A stretch of 64,000 nt of DNA from Tenrec ecaudatus (GCF_050624435.1 NC_134539.1:41386001-41450000); one strand, 5' to 3'. Positions 22,661 through 34,325 are shown, counted from the stretch's first letter. Notes: generated from the letters alone by a model not told the origin. Translations and numbers: made by a program.

Positions 22661-23588
22661 AAAATGACACATATTTCCTGGACGGCCACGATCTCACCAG
22701 CCAGGTCAGTGCATGGCATGGCCAGAGAGGGCAGGAGTTGCCATTGCTCTTAAATAGCTGTGTTGCTATGAATTGAGCAGATGGTAGCTTTGTACACAAA
22801 TACAAATCAAATCAGAATGTGTTTGGCTATGCTTTCAAGATAAAGAGAAGTTATACAACTAGTCATATGGAAATTAAGTAATTATCTGTATGCACTATGA
22901 TTGTCCCATCAAAGTATGCCTTGAGATCAAGGGTAAGCTTCGATCCGATGCCTGTATGTGCAGGCATGCTTTCCCATGCTTAAGTATACACAATGTGACA
23001 ATATCTTGATCTAGTCTTTAATAAATATTTATAAAATGAAATTATTAGGAATTCAAAAGATATGAAAATGTTTTAGTAATGTAAACCTTCTTTTGCTTCT
23101 GGGGTGCCCAGGGTTAAAAGCAGGGTCATCACTGGAAAACTGGCAGGCTTTTCTTGGCTCTATTTTTTGAGTCTCTCCTCTGTCTTCTGTTTTGGTAAAC
23201 CGCCAGCACAGCCACAAGAACAGAACCGCCCGTAACGCCCACACCCTCAGACAACCACAGAAGCCAAGTACAGAAAAACTACAACTACAGAAAAACTCCA
23301 CAACCACAAGGGGTGTGGGTCTTGACAAAAAGCAGCAACTAGTTCTGGTGTGGTTTTGTTCTTTTTCTGTTTTGTTTTGTTTGTTGTTTGTACTGATTTT
23401 GTAAACCACCAGAAGAGAAGCACAAGACACAACAGGGTTAGAATCTTCCCTAAATCTCCACAAAAGTTGTCACCCTCCACCCTTACACACCAGTGGCTGC
23501 ACTCCTTCTGTGCACAACTTGGGAAAGACCTTGATAAGCATGCAGTGATGACTGAAAAGAGAAAGTACCTGCTGGTTGTGGCTTAAGA

Positions 23589-23589
<1 letters not shown>
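22661..23589. other. Unassigned segment
   Basis: About 930 bp. 23060-23580 contains a diverged direct repeat, gtaaaccgccag at 23195 and gtaaaccaccag at 23401, in a CA-rich then GT-rich context. Open frames of up to 136 codons on both strands are low-complexity and have no domain. It may be an uncharacterised repeat. Confidence 0.4.

Positions 23590-23624
<35 letters not shown>
23590..23624. repeat. (GT)n microsatellite
   Basis: About 17 uninterrupted GT units. Confidence 0.97.
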
Positions 23625-23625
<1 letters not shown>

Positions 23626-23727
23626 CCACTCATTTGAGAGTTGGTTGGCTTAGCCTTATTTTATTTATTTTTATGTGTGTGTTTGTTCCTGCTCTTTGTT
23701 TTTGTTTTCATTATTCCTGGTGGTATA

Positions 23728-24112
23728 GGGGTTACAGCAAGGTGGGCCTGACTCAAGACATGGTATTTCAATTGCATCCTATGCATGTGGAAGTTCACAC
23801 TGAATAAGGAAAGTTGAAGAAAAATCTTGCATTTAAATTATGGTGCGGGTGAGGAATATTGAACTTACAATAGGCCGCACAGAAAATGAACAAGTCTCTC
23901 TTGGAAGAAGCAAAGCCAATAAAGTCCTTAGAATAGAGGATGGAGAGATGTTGTCTCACATACTTTGGATATATTATGAGTTATCAGACCCTGAAAAAAG
24001 ACATCATGCTTAGTAAAATAGAGGGTCGATGAAAAAGAAGAAAGATGGATGGATACATCAGCACAACAACAGGCTTAAACATAACAACAATTACTGAGGG
24101 GATTTAACTGCA
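23728..24112 (+). mobile_element. RTE LINE 3' fragment
   Basis: Forward RTE 3' region: gggcctgactcaagacatgg, atcctatgcatgtggaagtt, tcttggaagaagcaaagcca, catactttggatatattatg and aacataacaacaattactga. Matches the order of the 10.1 and 57.6 kb copies. The terminal tail is absent. Confidence 0.8.
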
Positions 24113-24269
24113 GCCCTCATTAATCGCAGAGACTTGTTTACACATGTTTTGTTTGGAATAGTCTTATGCATGTATGAACCGGACCCAAGTATTTACTTTC
24201 CCTCATACAAATGAATGAAACACTGCCCAGGCCTGCACAGCCGCCACCCCCTCCACCCCCGCCCACTCC

Positions 24270-25212
24270 CTCACATTGTTGAAGGCGCCTTGTGTGAATC
24301 CATCTCTTAGAAGGTCTTCCTTTTGTTCTCTGATTCTCTACTTTTGCAAGTTTGATGTCCTTTTCTATGGGCTGGTCCCTCCTGTTAATGTGTCCAAAAT
24401 ATATGAGAAAAAGTCTTGCCATTCTCATTTCTAGGGGAATTCTTATATTTCTACCTAAACAAATTCATTTACCTTTCTGGTAGTCCATGGTATATTTAAT
24501 ATTCTTCACCAGTAGCATAATTCAAAGGCCTCAATATTTATTGGTATAGCTTTCACATACATAGAGACCATTGAAAAATGCCTAGTCTTGGGATAATTTC
24601 ATCTTAATCAAGGTTATATCTTTTCTTTTTAACACTTTAAAAAGATCTTTTGAAGCGTATTTACCGTTGCAATACATTGTTGGATTGCTTGCCTGCTGTT
24701 TCCATGTGTGTTGATTGTGGAAATGAGCAAAAGAAAGTGCTTGACAACCTCAATCCTTTCTCCTTTTATCAAGATGCTACTTATTGATCTATTTATGAAT
24801 ATTTTGTTTTATTTATGTTGAAGTGCAATCCATATTGAAGACTATATTCTTTGATCTTCATCAGTAAGTGCTTCAAGTCTTCTTCACTTTCACCAATCGA
24901 GGGTGTGTCCTCTGCAAGTTACAGGGTGATCATGAGTCTTCTTGTCAACTTGCTGCCCTGTTCTTCTCCATAGAGCCAATCTTCTCGCGTTACTTACTCG
25001 GGGTACAGACTGCATAAGTATGATGAAAGAATGAAATCTTAACACACACCTTTTCTGATTTTAATCCACGCATTACCCCTTGTCCTATTCACGCAACTGT
25101 TCTCTGGCCTATGACCAAGTTCCACATGATCTGTAACTTCAATTCTTGGAAATGTTACCATTGTTTGTTATGATCCACACAGTTGAATGCCTTTGAATGG
25201 GCAACAAAGCAC
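24270..25212 (-). mobile_element. RTE LINE, C-terminal region and RT part
   Basis: Reverse RTE copy. The - strand frame at its start reads MARLFLIYFGHINRRDQPIE and KGRPSKRWIHT, the RTE C-terminal region. Further right are the ccttgacaacctcaatcctt-like and aatgcctttgaatgggcaac (reverse transcriptase) segments. It lies 157 bp from the forward copy ending at 24112, in opposite orientation, so the two are separate insertions. Degraded, no intact ORF. Confidence 0.85.
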
Positions 25213-25397
25213 AGTTAAACATCTGCATAGTATAGAATTGTTATTTTTAAAGATTAGAAAGATAATTTCAAATGAGGTTGAAAATGTACACAACTTGATA
25301 TTGTACAAAATAATGAAGTGTTAGGAAGTACACAAAAGAAAACGGTCTGTTTGTAATTGCTATAACATATAATTTTGAAACAACAGCAAAGTCAATA

Positions 25398-25545
25398 AAA
25401 ACGTGTGTGGTTCTGGAGATAGCTGACCTAGGGGCTGCAGTACTGGGCTCAAACCTAACGACTGTGAGGGTGCCACTGCAGCAGGCAGTGTTTCATTCTG
25501 TGAGTCAGAAGCCACTGGGAAGGACTCAACAACTACTGTGTATGT
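25398..25545 (+). mobile_element. Short SINE with RTE tail
   Basis: Forward element: ctgacctaggggctgcagta and gggctcaaacctaacgactg (tRNA-like head), then directly gcaggcagtgtttcattctg and a ggactcaacaactact tail that matches RTE 3' ends rather than the longer AfroSINE body. Probably a shorter SINE type riding on the same LINE. Confidence 0.55.
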
Positions 25546-25564
25546 ACATGTGTGTTATAGACAT

Positions 25565-26084
25565 TGTGGTAGTTACATAATCTGTTAACACTTTGGGACT
25601 TAAGAGTGAAGGGGTGGAGTCTATCCCTATCAATCAGGTCACAGCTTGATGAACTCATTTGGGGCGCTATGAAAATAAATAGCTCACTGGAGGTGGCACA
25701 GAGAGATACTCCCTGCGAGACATTACTGAGGATGTGCCTGATGGAGCTATGCTGATGCAACCAGAACTCAGAGAACTGGAGGAGGCACGTAGAGACCCAC
25801 GCCGGTGCTGAGATGCTTCTACTACCACTGGATGCACAAGCCTTTCCACCCACTGGGCTGTGATCTTCCTGCATTCAGTGTCATTGCATGTGATTCATGA
25901 ATCTGAAAAGGAATTTATAGATTGGTATTGGACATATGGGCTAATATTGGACTTATGGACTTGACCTGGACTGTGCTGGGATGTTTTTCAATATTCAATT
26001 GCTCTTATATAGTAAACTCTTTCTTATTCATATATGAAAGAATGGTCTATGAATTTGTTTCTCTGGTCTACCCTGACTAACACA
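25565..26084 (+). mobile_element. Solo-LTR-like fossil
   Basis: Starts TGTGGTAGTTACATAATCTG and ends ctaccctgactaacaca, with the TG...CA pattern and the family motifs ggggtggagtctatccctat and ggacttgacctggactgtgc. The middle differs from the 2610 copy, so it may belong to another subfamily. ERVL/MaLR-class by inference. Fossil, non-coding. Confidence 0.6.
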
Positions 26085-26649
26085 AGCACATAGATATGAT
26101 AAAATATATATACTAAAGCACATATAGAGGCACAGTTATAAATGCTTCTTAGGTATATCAAATACCAGGAAGGATTAGATTTCTGAGTTTAAAGATGTAG
26201 GGGATATCTAATAGTATCCCCTAAATCCAATTGGTATAATAAAATTCAGTAAGTTATCTTCTAAGTTCATCTTAATTTGCTGAATAGTATCTGGAGTCTT
26301 AGAAGCGTCTAGAAAGTCACCTAAGATATAATTATGTGAGTTTATTTCTCTAGAGCAAAAGAAAGAGAAGGAGTCTAAGCCTTCAAAGAAGAAAATAACC
26401 TAGAGGACAAATAAGCTGCAAGAACCCAGGCCTTAACTATTTTGAAAAGAGAACTAGATGGTGTCCAGCTACCACGATGCACTGTCTTAAGCAGAGCAGC
26501 AATATATAGACACTTGAAAGAATTCGAGAAAAATGTGAATCAGAGACTTAAATCCTCAAATAAAACAAAACAAAAACAAAGTTAGTAAGCATGGAAGACA
26601 TTCTGAGACTAGTGCTCTGAAATACTCTTTAATTCTTGACTGGAAACTA

Positions 26650-26661
26650 CCCCCCCCCCCC
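26650..26661. repeat. (C)n tract
   Basis: Twelve consecutive C. Homopolymers like this are prone to length variation. Confidence 0.95.
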
Positions 26662-27089
26662 AGGTTACCTTGTAACTAAGTAACTACGTTGCGACTAAAT
26701 AACAAATTGGCACTAAAAATATTATCATCCATAAGCAGGGACATAAGCAGCATAGCAAGCCCTAGGGAATCTGTAAGGTGTCCCCATGGCCAATTTCAAG
26801 ATGACAGTGGTGAGCCATCAGCGTAAAGGCTAGAACCCCCGGCTGCCTCTCTCAGGTACCTTTCATATCTGTGTGCCTAAGAACGTCATTTCATTTCTCA
26901 TTTATCTCCTCGCATAGACTTTCACCCTGAGGCAAGTGTGCCCTCTAATCCTCCATCTAGCTGTAATGCCTCTGATGTCGCTGTGCTGAGGAAGACCATG
27001 GGGCCTTACCACATTCACAGAAATTGCACCGTAACACTGACCTTCAAGCAACACCCTGGACACGTGCCATGCTATACTTTAGATATGCC

Positions 27090-27150
27090 GCTTCTTCCTC
27101 CCCTCCCACTCCTCTTCTTCCCCCTCCTCCTCCGCTTCTCCTTCTTCTCA
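27090..27150. repeat. Pyrimidine-rich low-complexity tract
   Basis: About 60 bp of almost only C and T on the + strand (cttcttcctcccctcccact onward). Confidence 0.9.
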
Positions 27151-28257
27151 TAATATTTATGAAAGAGTGATGTTGGTTTTATTGGGGTTTATCTCCAATG
27201 AAATGAAGCATCTCTGGAAATAGGTAATCATTCTGACATTACCAAACTCTAAAGAATCAACCCGTTGGTGCCTTCAAGATCTAATATGGGAGCAATTAGC
27301 TTCAGTTTAACAATTTTGGCTTCTCTTTTCTATTTGTAGCAAAGAAGTAGTATATCAACAATAAGAGAAATAAAGAAGAAAAATATCTCATAACCCACTC
27401 CACTAACAAATCCTTGGTTTTTATATTTTAATGTTCTCTTGATCATAAGCAAACATACTTTATGTGTTTTCAAACAGACTGTACATTTTAATGCCTTTTT
27501 CACTTGGCATTGTTATAAACATTTTACATATTACTATTCTTCATAGTAATGCTTTTTAATGGATGGTTTACAGTGAAAATGATATTCTGTTATTTACTGA
27601 GTCATTTCTCAGTTTTCCAGCACTAAGCTGCTTTCAATTTTTCACAAAAATAAACAAGTTGGCAATGTATATTTTTGCTCATTACTTTTCCTTTTCCCTA
27701 AATATAAGGTCTCAACAACAGCAACATGTTAAAAACAATTTCAAAGTTTTGGCTATATTCTATTCAAAGGGATGCCACAATGTGCATTGTAGTCTCCATA
27801 TATGAATGCACCAGTTTCAATACAAGCTCCTTGCATGCATACATGTTAATTTAAATGTTGTAAAAAGATACATCATTTCAAGTGACCATCTAGCTCAGAA
27901 GCAACAAAGCCCACATGGAAGAAGCACTCCAGCCTGTGTGATCATGAGGTGCTGAAGGGATCAGGTATCAGGCATCAACAGAACAAAAAAATCTTGTAGT
28001 GAATGAGGCAGGGAGTGCAGAGTGGAGACCCAAAGCCCGTGTGTAGGCCACTGGATATCCTATTATTACATAATAATAATTTAATTAATTTCCCCTTGAC
28101 ATATAATCTGAAACAATCCTGTACTTATGACCGCCACCGAATTTATTCATGATGTAGCCCGTCTTTAAGATCAGAATTCTTCAATAATCAGGGGAATTAA
28201 AAATATATATTAAATATTGATTTTTATACAGCTAATTCTTCCAAAAATCAGATGATA

Positions 28258-28388
28258 TAAGTATCTGTTGCTTCTATTCAGCAAGCAAGGAAATGGAAAC
28301 AAAGAAAGGTTAAAGATCTTGCCCAGGTTCATGCACGAAATGGCTAAGCGAAATTTCATACCTATTCCTGTCCCGAACATCTGTGATT
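28258..28388 (-). mobile_element. MIR relic
   Basis: gcaaggaaatggaaacaaag, ggttaaagatcttgcccagg and ttcatgcacgaaatggctaa parallel the reverse complement of the MIR core (ggaaactgaggc, gttaagtgacttgcccaagg). Diverged. Confidence 0.6.
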
Positions 28389-29132
28389 TATTTTCAAACA
28401 CTTTAGTCTATATTATAAATTACATACATGGCTGAGGCAAGGAAACCATGAGACAGAACCTAAGAACAGCAGAGACTACGCGACTATGAGGGAGAGTGAC
28501 CAGGCCGACTTCCTGGCCCATGGAGGCAAAGGCAAAGGACCATGTGGCGGAGATGTTGAGACCAGAGAGCCTTGGCTACTGGCTGAGGAGAGGTGTTGCT
28601 GTCAATCAATGACTGTATCCTTACTGTTTGTTAATCCTGACTTGTGATAAACTATTAACTTCCCAAAGAAGCCCCCTTAATTGTGAGTACTGCTTGTGTG
28701 TTCTGTGTGGCCATTGGGATGAATGATCAGACCAAGCACAGAAGTAGAGTGCCATGGGGAAAACGGTCGGTATTGGAATAGGCAGAAGGATGGAGTGTGG
28801 GCATGTGTCCCGCTTCTGTCTGGTGGCAATAGGGAAGCCAGAAGAGGGCAGACAGGACCAGGATGCCACTTACCACACCCTTCCTTTATTGACTCGTGCA
28901 TTCAAATAGCATATGAGTGCGATTCCAGGAAAACTGTGCAATGTGCTTCTGCTGGAGAGCCGATGCATACTTGCGTGGGTTGATTTCCACACTGAGGAGT
29001 TCCAGCATCTCTGTGCCAAATGGCTGGCTGCAGACAGCTTCTCTCAACAACACACTGTGTTCATCTCATTAAGGTGTCTTCAAGAGGGGAGGGGATGGAG
29101 GATACTTCCTGTGCCATGTGGAAATCCATTTT
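28389..29132. other. Unassigned GC-richer segment
   Basis: About 740 bp, GC-richer than its flanks, with overlapping open frames of up to 86 codons on both strands and no recognisable domain. It could be part of an uncharacterised repeat. I cannot assign it. Confidence 0.35.
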
Positions 29133-29594
29133 GTTTTGAATAATAGTTTTATTGACATACCTTACTCATTCCAACATATCCCTTCCCTTCCCGCACAGTT
29201 CTGCGTTCAGTCCCACCGGGTGGGGCTCTACAATCATCAATGCTATCACCTCCCCTCTCCCCACCCCCACCCCATTTCCTGTACCCTCTGGGAACTCTTA
29301 CTCCTGTCAGTGTCTCTGAGGGGTCATCTGGCTTGATTACCATGTACTGAGTGATCTTAAACGTACAAATGAACATACGCAAATCTAACATGACCAATGA
29401 GGTATGTCATACGGACCACAATAGTAAAGGGAGGAAATATTAAAGAACTGAAGGATAGTTATGTGGTTCACCAGTGCCATGCCCACCTTGAATTTAGCCT
29501 CGGTTCCATGAGGCCCTTGTAAAAAGGATTGTCCAATTGTCTTGCTGGTGGATTTTGAGTCTCTACTATTCCCCTTTCTATCATCTTGGATGCA
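29133..29594 (-). mobile_element. Probable LINE 3' end (L1-like)
   Basis: Begins at the left with gaataatagttttattgaca, the pattern of a reversed polyadenylation end (tcaataaaacta), followed by a C-rich stretch and a ccaccttgaatttagcctcg segment. It differs from the tenrec-type L1 3' UTR elsewhere. Family uncertain. Confidence 0.4.
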
Positions 29595-29633
29595 TTGTTG
29601 TTGTTGTTGTTGTTGCTGTTGTTGTTGTTGTTT
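29595..29633. repeat. (TTG)n microsatellite
   Basis: About thirteen TTG units with one interruption (TTGCTG). Confidence 0.95.
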
Positions 29634-29816
29634 GAACTTAGAAAAATATGTTTTTGAGAACACGGATAATATCAAATTTCAAATAAAACTCAAGTGGACA
29701 TCTTCCCAAATTATTGAAGCTTGGCAACCTCACAGGAATGGTTTCCTAATAAGAACAGTTTAAAGGGAGCAATCATTTTAAGGAAAGTAGGGAAAGCCTC
29801 ACAGATGAGTTAAGAG
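29634..29816. other. Short unassigned spacer
   Basis: AT-rich spacer. Its last 16 bp (acagatgagttaagag, 29801-29816) match acagatgaatgaagaa at 30269 at 13 of 16 positions, probably the left target duplication of the next element. Confidence 0.5.
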
Positions 29817-30268
29817 AGAAAGGACCATCAACTTAGATGAGGATGTACACTGGTACAGAAAAGAATTGGAAACACAGGGAATCCAGGGTGGATGATACCT
29901 TCAGGACCAGTGGTGTGAATGGCACTACTGGGAGGGTGGAGGGAGGTTAGGTTGGAAAGGGGGAATCGGATCTACATGTGACCTTCTGCCTGGGGGGACA
30001 GATAATGGAAAAGTGGGTGAAGGGAGACATCGGACAGTGCAAGATATGACAAAATAATAATTTATAAATTATCAAGGGTTCATGAGGGAGTGGGGAGCGG
30101 GGCAGGAGGAGAAAAAATGAGGACCTAATGCCAGGGGCTTAAGTGGAGAGCAAAGAGTTTGAGAATGATGAGGGCAATGAATGTACAAAAGGGATTTACA
30201 CAATTAATGTATATATGTATGGATTTCGATAAGAGTTGTATGAGCCCCTAATAAAATGATTAAAAAAA
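29817..30268 (+). mobile_element. L1 3' UTR insertion, 5'-truncated
   Basis: Forward copy of the tenrec-type L1 3' end: gaattggaaacacagggaat, ccagggtggatgataccttc, tataaattatcaagggttca, gcttaagtggagagcaaaga and ataagagttgtatgagcccc, ending in AATAAAATGATT and an A run. Only 3' UTR is present. Imperfect target duplications flank it (29801-29816 and 30269-30284). Confidence 0.85.
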
Positions 30269-30370
30269 ACAGATGAATGAAGAAACTGTTCCTGAAGGCC
30301 AGAAGCATGTAGAAGACAGAGAATGTGTGTTGATGCAATCGCTACTGAAGTTAGAACCTCAGGTGGTTAA

Positions 30371-30385
30371 CCATTTTCCATTTTT
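30371..30385. repeat. Target-site duplication, left
   Basis: CCATTTTCCATTTTT, identical to 31304-31318. It marks the left edge of the reverse L1 insertion. Confidence 0.85.
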
Positions 30386-31036
30386 TAAAAAAACATTTTA
30401 TTAGGGGCTCATACAACTCTTATCACAATCCATGCATATACATACATCAATTGTATAAAGCACATCCGTACATTCTTTGCCCTAATCATTTTCAGAGCAT
30501 TTGCTCTCCACTTAAGCCCTTTGCATCAGATCCTCTTTTATTTTTCCCCTCCCTCCCTGCTCTCCTCTCCTTCATGAGCCCTTGATAATTTATAGATTGC
30601 TATTTTGTCATATCTTGCCCTATCCGGAGTCTCCCTCCCCCGCCCCCTTTTCTGCCGTCCATCTCCCAGGGAGGAGGTCACATGTGGATCCTTGTAATCA
30701 GTTCCCCCTTTCCAAGCCACTCATCCTCCACTCTCCCAGCATCACTCCTCACACCCCTGGTCCTGAAGATAACATCCACCCTGGATTCCCTGTGCCTCCA
30801 GCTCCCATATGCACCAGTGTACAACCTCTGCCCTATCCAGTCCTGCAAGGTAGAATTCGGATCATGGTAGTCAGGGGGAGGAAGCATCCAGGATCTGGGG
30901 GAAAGCTGTGTTCTTCATTGGTACTACATCGCACACTGACTGACCCATCTCCTCTCCTAAACCCCTTTATGAGGGGATCTCCAGTGGCCGACAAATGGGC
31001 CTTGGGTCTCCACTCTGCACTTCCCCCTTCATTCAC

Positions 31037-31071
<35 letters not shown>

Positions 31072-31303
31072 GCATGATGCCTTATACCTGGTCCCTTTGG
31101 CTCCTCGTGATCACACAGGCTGGTGTGCTTCTTCCATGTGGGCTTTAATGCTTCTGAGCTAGATGGACGCTTATTCACCTTCAAGCCTTTAAGACCCCAG
31201 ACACTATCTCTTTTGATAGCCGGGCACCATCAGCTTTCTTCGCCACATTTGTTTATGCACCCATTTGTCTTCAGCGATCCTATCATGGAGGTGTGCCACA
31301 CCT
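30386..31303 (-). mobile_element. L1 3' UTR insertion with perfect 15-bp TSD
   Basis: Reverse copy of the same L1 3' UTR, 918 bp. The left end is the reversed A tail and polyadenylation end (acattttattaggggctcat). It continues with gagcccttgataatttatag, ccctggattccctgtgcctc, the aagctgtgttcttcattggt run and tttgatagccgggcaccatc. It stops at an abrupt 5' truncation after catcatggaggtgtgc-like sequence. A 188-codon + strand frame across it is non-coding UTR read by chance. Confidence 0.92.
31037..31071. repeat. (TA)n microsatellite
   Basis: About 35 bp of alternating TA with a single TG interruption, inside the L1 3' UTR copy. It probably expanded from an AT-rich seed in the UTR. Confidence 0.93.
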
Positions 31304-31318
31304 CCATTTTCCATTTTT
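31304..31318. repeat. Target-site duplication, right
   Basis: Second copy of CCATTTTCCATTTTT, no mismatch. Confidence 0.85.
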
Positions 31319-34300
31319 AAAGGAACCTTTTGTTCTTAGCAAGTGTTTGGCTCTGTGGGTGCCAAAGGACTGCAGGAAGATCAGCTAGCTCTGTCCATCT
31401 TTTAACAAGCTTGAAGCTAATGAAAAGGGTTTTGTGGAGTACTTGATAACAGGACACGTGTCTAAGATTTGTCATTATGAGTCAGAGAACAAGGGCTAAT
31501 CAAAATAGTGGCTCTGGAGGGGATCCGTTGGGCCAATTGAATTCCAGGCAGAGAGGTCAGCTCAAAAGGTAATGATGTGGTTTGCAGATGGGGTTACTTT
31601 GGAATTTCAAAGGGGTAGTCTTGATAGATTTCCTCAAAGCACACAGATTGAATGGAGTGTGGGGTTCACTCGTGATAAGTTTAAGGAAATTGGAAAACTG
31701 CACTGGTGAAAAAAAAGCCGAGAAATTTACACAAAGACATTTTCCCAATCATAACAATGTACCCGCTCATTCTTCAAGGATAGCTGTCCTACAATAATGT
31801 CATTGGTAAACCTTATCCCATCCACCCTACAGGCCTAACCATGTCCTTCCAGACTTCTTTTTGTTTCCATAACAAAAAGGACATTTAAAAGGAACACAAT
31901 TGGTGTCACTTGAAGATGCCAAAAATTGCTGTTCGACATGGCATAAACAGAAAGTTCCGAATTCTTCAGGGAAGGGTTAGAGAGATGGAAACATTGTCTT
32001 TATAATAAAAAATGATTATGATTTTTAGTTAATATTTTTCATTTACTTTTGTATATATCCATATGTGTGTTTGTCTTAGTTGATCATAATGTAACTTCTT
32101 GTCAATTGTGTTTATAATACTCTAGTATAGCCTATTACGTGCTCATGCTGCATATTGGGGAAAGTAGCAAGAGTGAGACTGAAGATCCCATCCACCTATT
32201 GTTCATAGGAAGATAGAGTATATTCAGAAGAGACCTGCAAAGGGAAGGAGTGTCAGACACTACAGGGGACCATCCGAGACAGATGCCAAGGAAGGTGTTA
32301 AAATTGTAAGGTCTCATAGTTTAAGCAACCTTATAAATGGGTGCCCTTGGACCTTTGTGGGAACTTTTACAGCCAGCACCCTCTCACTCACCCACTGGAG
32401 CGGGTATAAGTTTTATTTCATGATCAGCCATTTCCCTTGTTTGGGTCCAGTCACTTTTGTGTTCCATTTCCTTTGCATCTATGGTGTTTAGGGTTTTGTT
32501 CATTTGTTTGCTTGTTTTGACAACGGATGTCCTGGTTTGTTGAAGCCATAAGCTTGTGCTTAGTTTGCTTCTTGAATAACTGGTTCCTGGTCAGGGATGC
32601 AGCTCTGCTAATCCTAGCTGGGTTTTTTCACAAGTTTGGTGGTAGGCTGGCAATAGGATAATTTTGCATGGTCTTAGATAGTAAAGCCAGGATGAATTTT
32701 CTCACCCTCTAGAAATCTAGCTTGAGATTTTTTAGTATGGCAGTAAAAAAATTCCAAGAGAGAGCAAACAAGGCCTCTTGAACATAAACTCAGGATACAG
32801 TCACTTCTGCTGCATTGTTAGCCAGAAGCTAGTTACAGGGCTCTCTGATTCCAGTGGAAGGGAAGTAAATGCCACTTCTTGACTGGTGAAACAGCCAAAC
32901 TCCGCATAATAAAAATATAACACTTACGAATTATTATTAAATTAAATAATTGATAAATAAAAGTTTGTAGCAAATACTCTGGATATATGTACTCAATAAA
33001 TGTAAAAGAGATGTCCTTTAAACATGTTTGCCTCTGTATACTTCACCTAGCAAATCCACCAAATCTACTAAACAGATGGATTATAGAAAAATATCATTTA
33101 AAATAAGATGTGAAAAACACTGTAATATAAAGTAATATCCATTTAAATGGATACATAATTGACTCAAGATTATATGTAATTTAGTTCTACAAAATTTATA
33201 GTAAAAAAAGGAAAACACTGAGTTAACAGCCAAGAAAACTTTAATAGTTTTTCTTTAAAACTCCCAAGTTTCTTAATTTATATATTTACATCATATAAAA
33301 AGTGTATATTTTTAAAGGAGGCATTTGATCATACCCAATATATAATTTGTGAAGGACCATTATTTTTGGCAATAGATTTTCTTTTATGGGAGCAAAATAG
33401 AGCATATAAATTCAGCATCGCGTTCCGGGAGAAAATCAGTATGGCAACACACTTCTCATGCTTCAAGGATTTTTACTATAATAGAAATCTGCAGGAACAT
33501 AACACCTTTGAACTTCACTGCCTCAATGTGTCTTAGACAGACCTGGTGAGAATGCATTTCCCTGAGTTTTACTTGCAGAAATAAAGCACACTTAGTGTTT
33601 ATTAGCTAAACAACTATGTCTACTTGACGTACAATATTAGAAGGCATCTTATCTGGCATAGAACATTAAAATAGCAATCTTCCATAAAGCAGTATGGTCA
33701 TTTTAGAAATGGGTAAATTAGAGCAAGGTGAATACACATGTGCTTGTATATTCATTAACACCCAGAGCTGGGTGTGAGTCACGTAAGAAGGCATGTCTCT
33801 CCTTCCATGAGATAATGTAATGCTCTCTGAGAATGAAATCGATAGTTCTCCTAAATTAATTATCTGTGAAAGGTTCATATATTTTCAGAGCTCCTGAAGA
33901 GATACTTCAAGATTTGATTGGTATTTTAATGTTTGTGTCACAATCAATTTTTATTCATGTCCAAGTAATTTTATACATATAAATATCCATGCTGAATACC
34001 TATGTATAATATTCAAAATTTTGAAAATCTGTCTTTTAAAATTTTCAATAGTTTTTAAAACTCAAAGAAAATACTTATATAATAAACACCGTATAGTCCC
34101 CTGCCTCTGTCACATCCTCATATCACTCTACATTTGCTTTAATTATATTTTCTTTCTCTAGAATAGATCCTTTCACTGAATAGGTCCCATCACTGAATAG
34201 CACTTCTCTCTAAAATTTCCTTTTGCCTTCCTTTTGATGAGAGACAACCTACTCGCATCAATTTAATGCTTATCCCTTAAAGTTAGATGTTTTTTAATGT

Positions 34301-34325
34301 TTCTGTATATTTATTTGTTGATATG
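31319..34325. other. Repeat-poor intergenic stretch
   Basis: About 3 kb. A weak MIR-like trace lies near 33690-33790 (tttagaaatgggtaaattag). Otherwise very AT-rich sequence without recognised genes or repeats. Confidence 0.45.

Larger units (their letters stand above)
26085..28257. other. Intergenic, simple repeats only
   Basis: About 2.2 kb with no recognised interspersed repeat or gene apart from the C tract at 26650 and the pyrimidine-rich tract at 27090. Short frames have no domain. Confidence 0.45.

Noticed and set aside
24138-24428. 96-codon minus frame as a host gene (MARLFLIYFGHINRR...)
   Set aside because: The peptide is the RTE LINE C-terminal region, repeated at 10.2 and 52.4 kb.
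30582-31148. 188-codon + strand open frame
   Set aside because: Lies wholly within a reverse L1 3' UTR copy bounded by target duplications. Proline/serine-rich chance translation ending in a (TA)n repeat.
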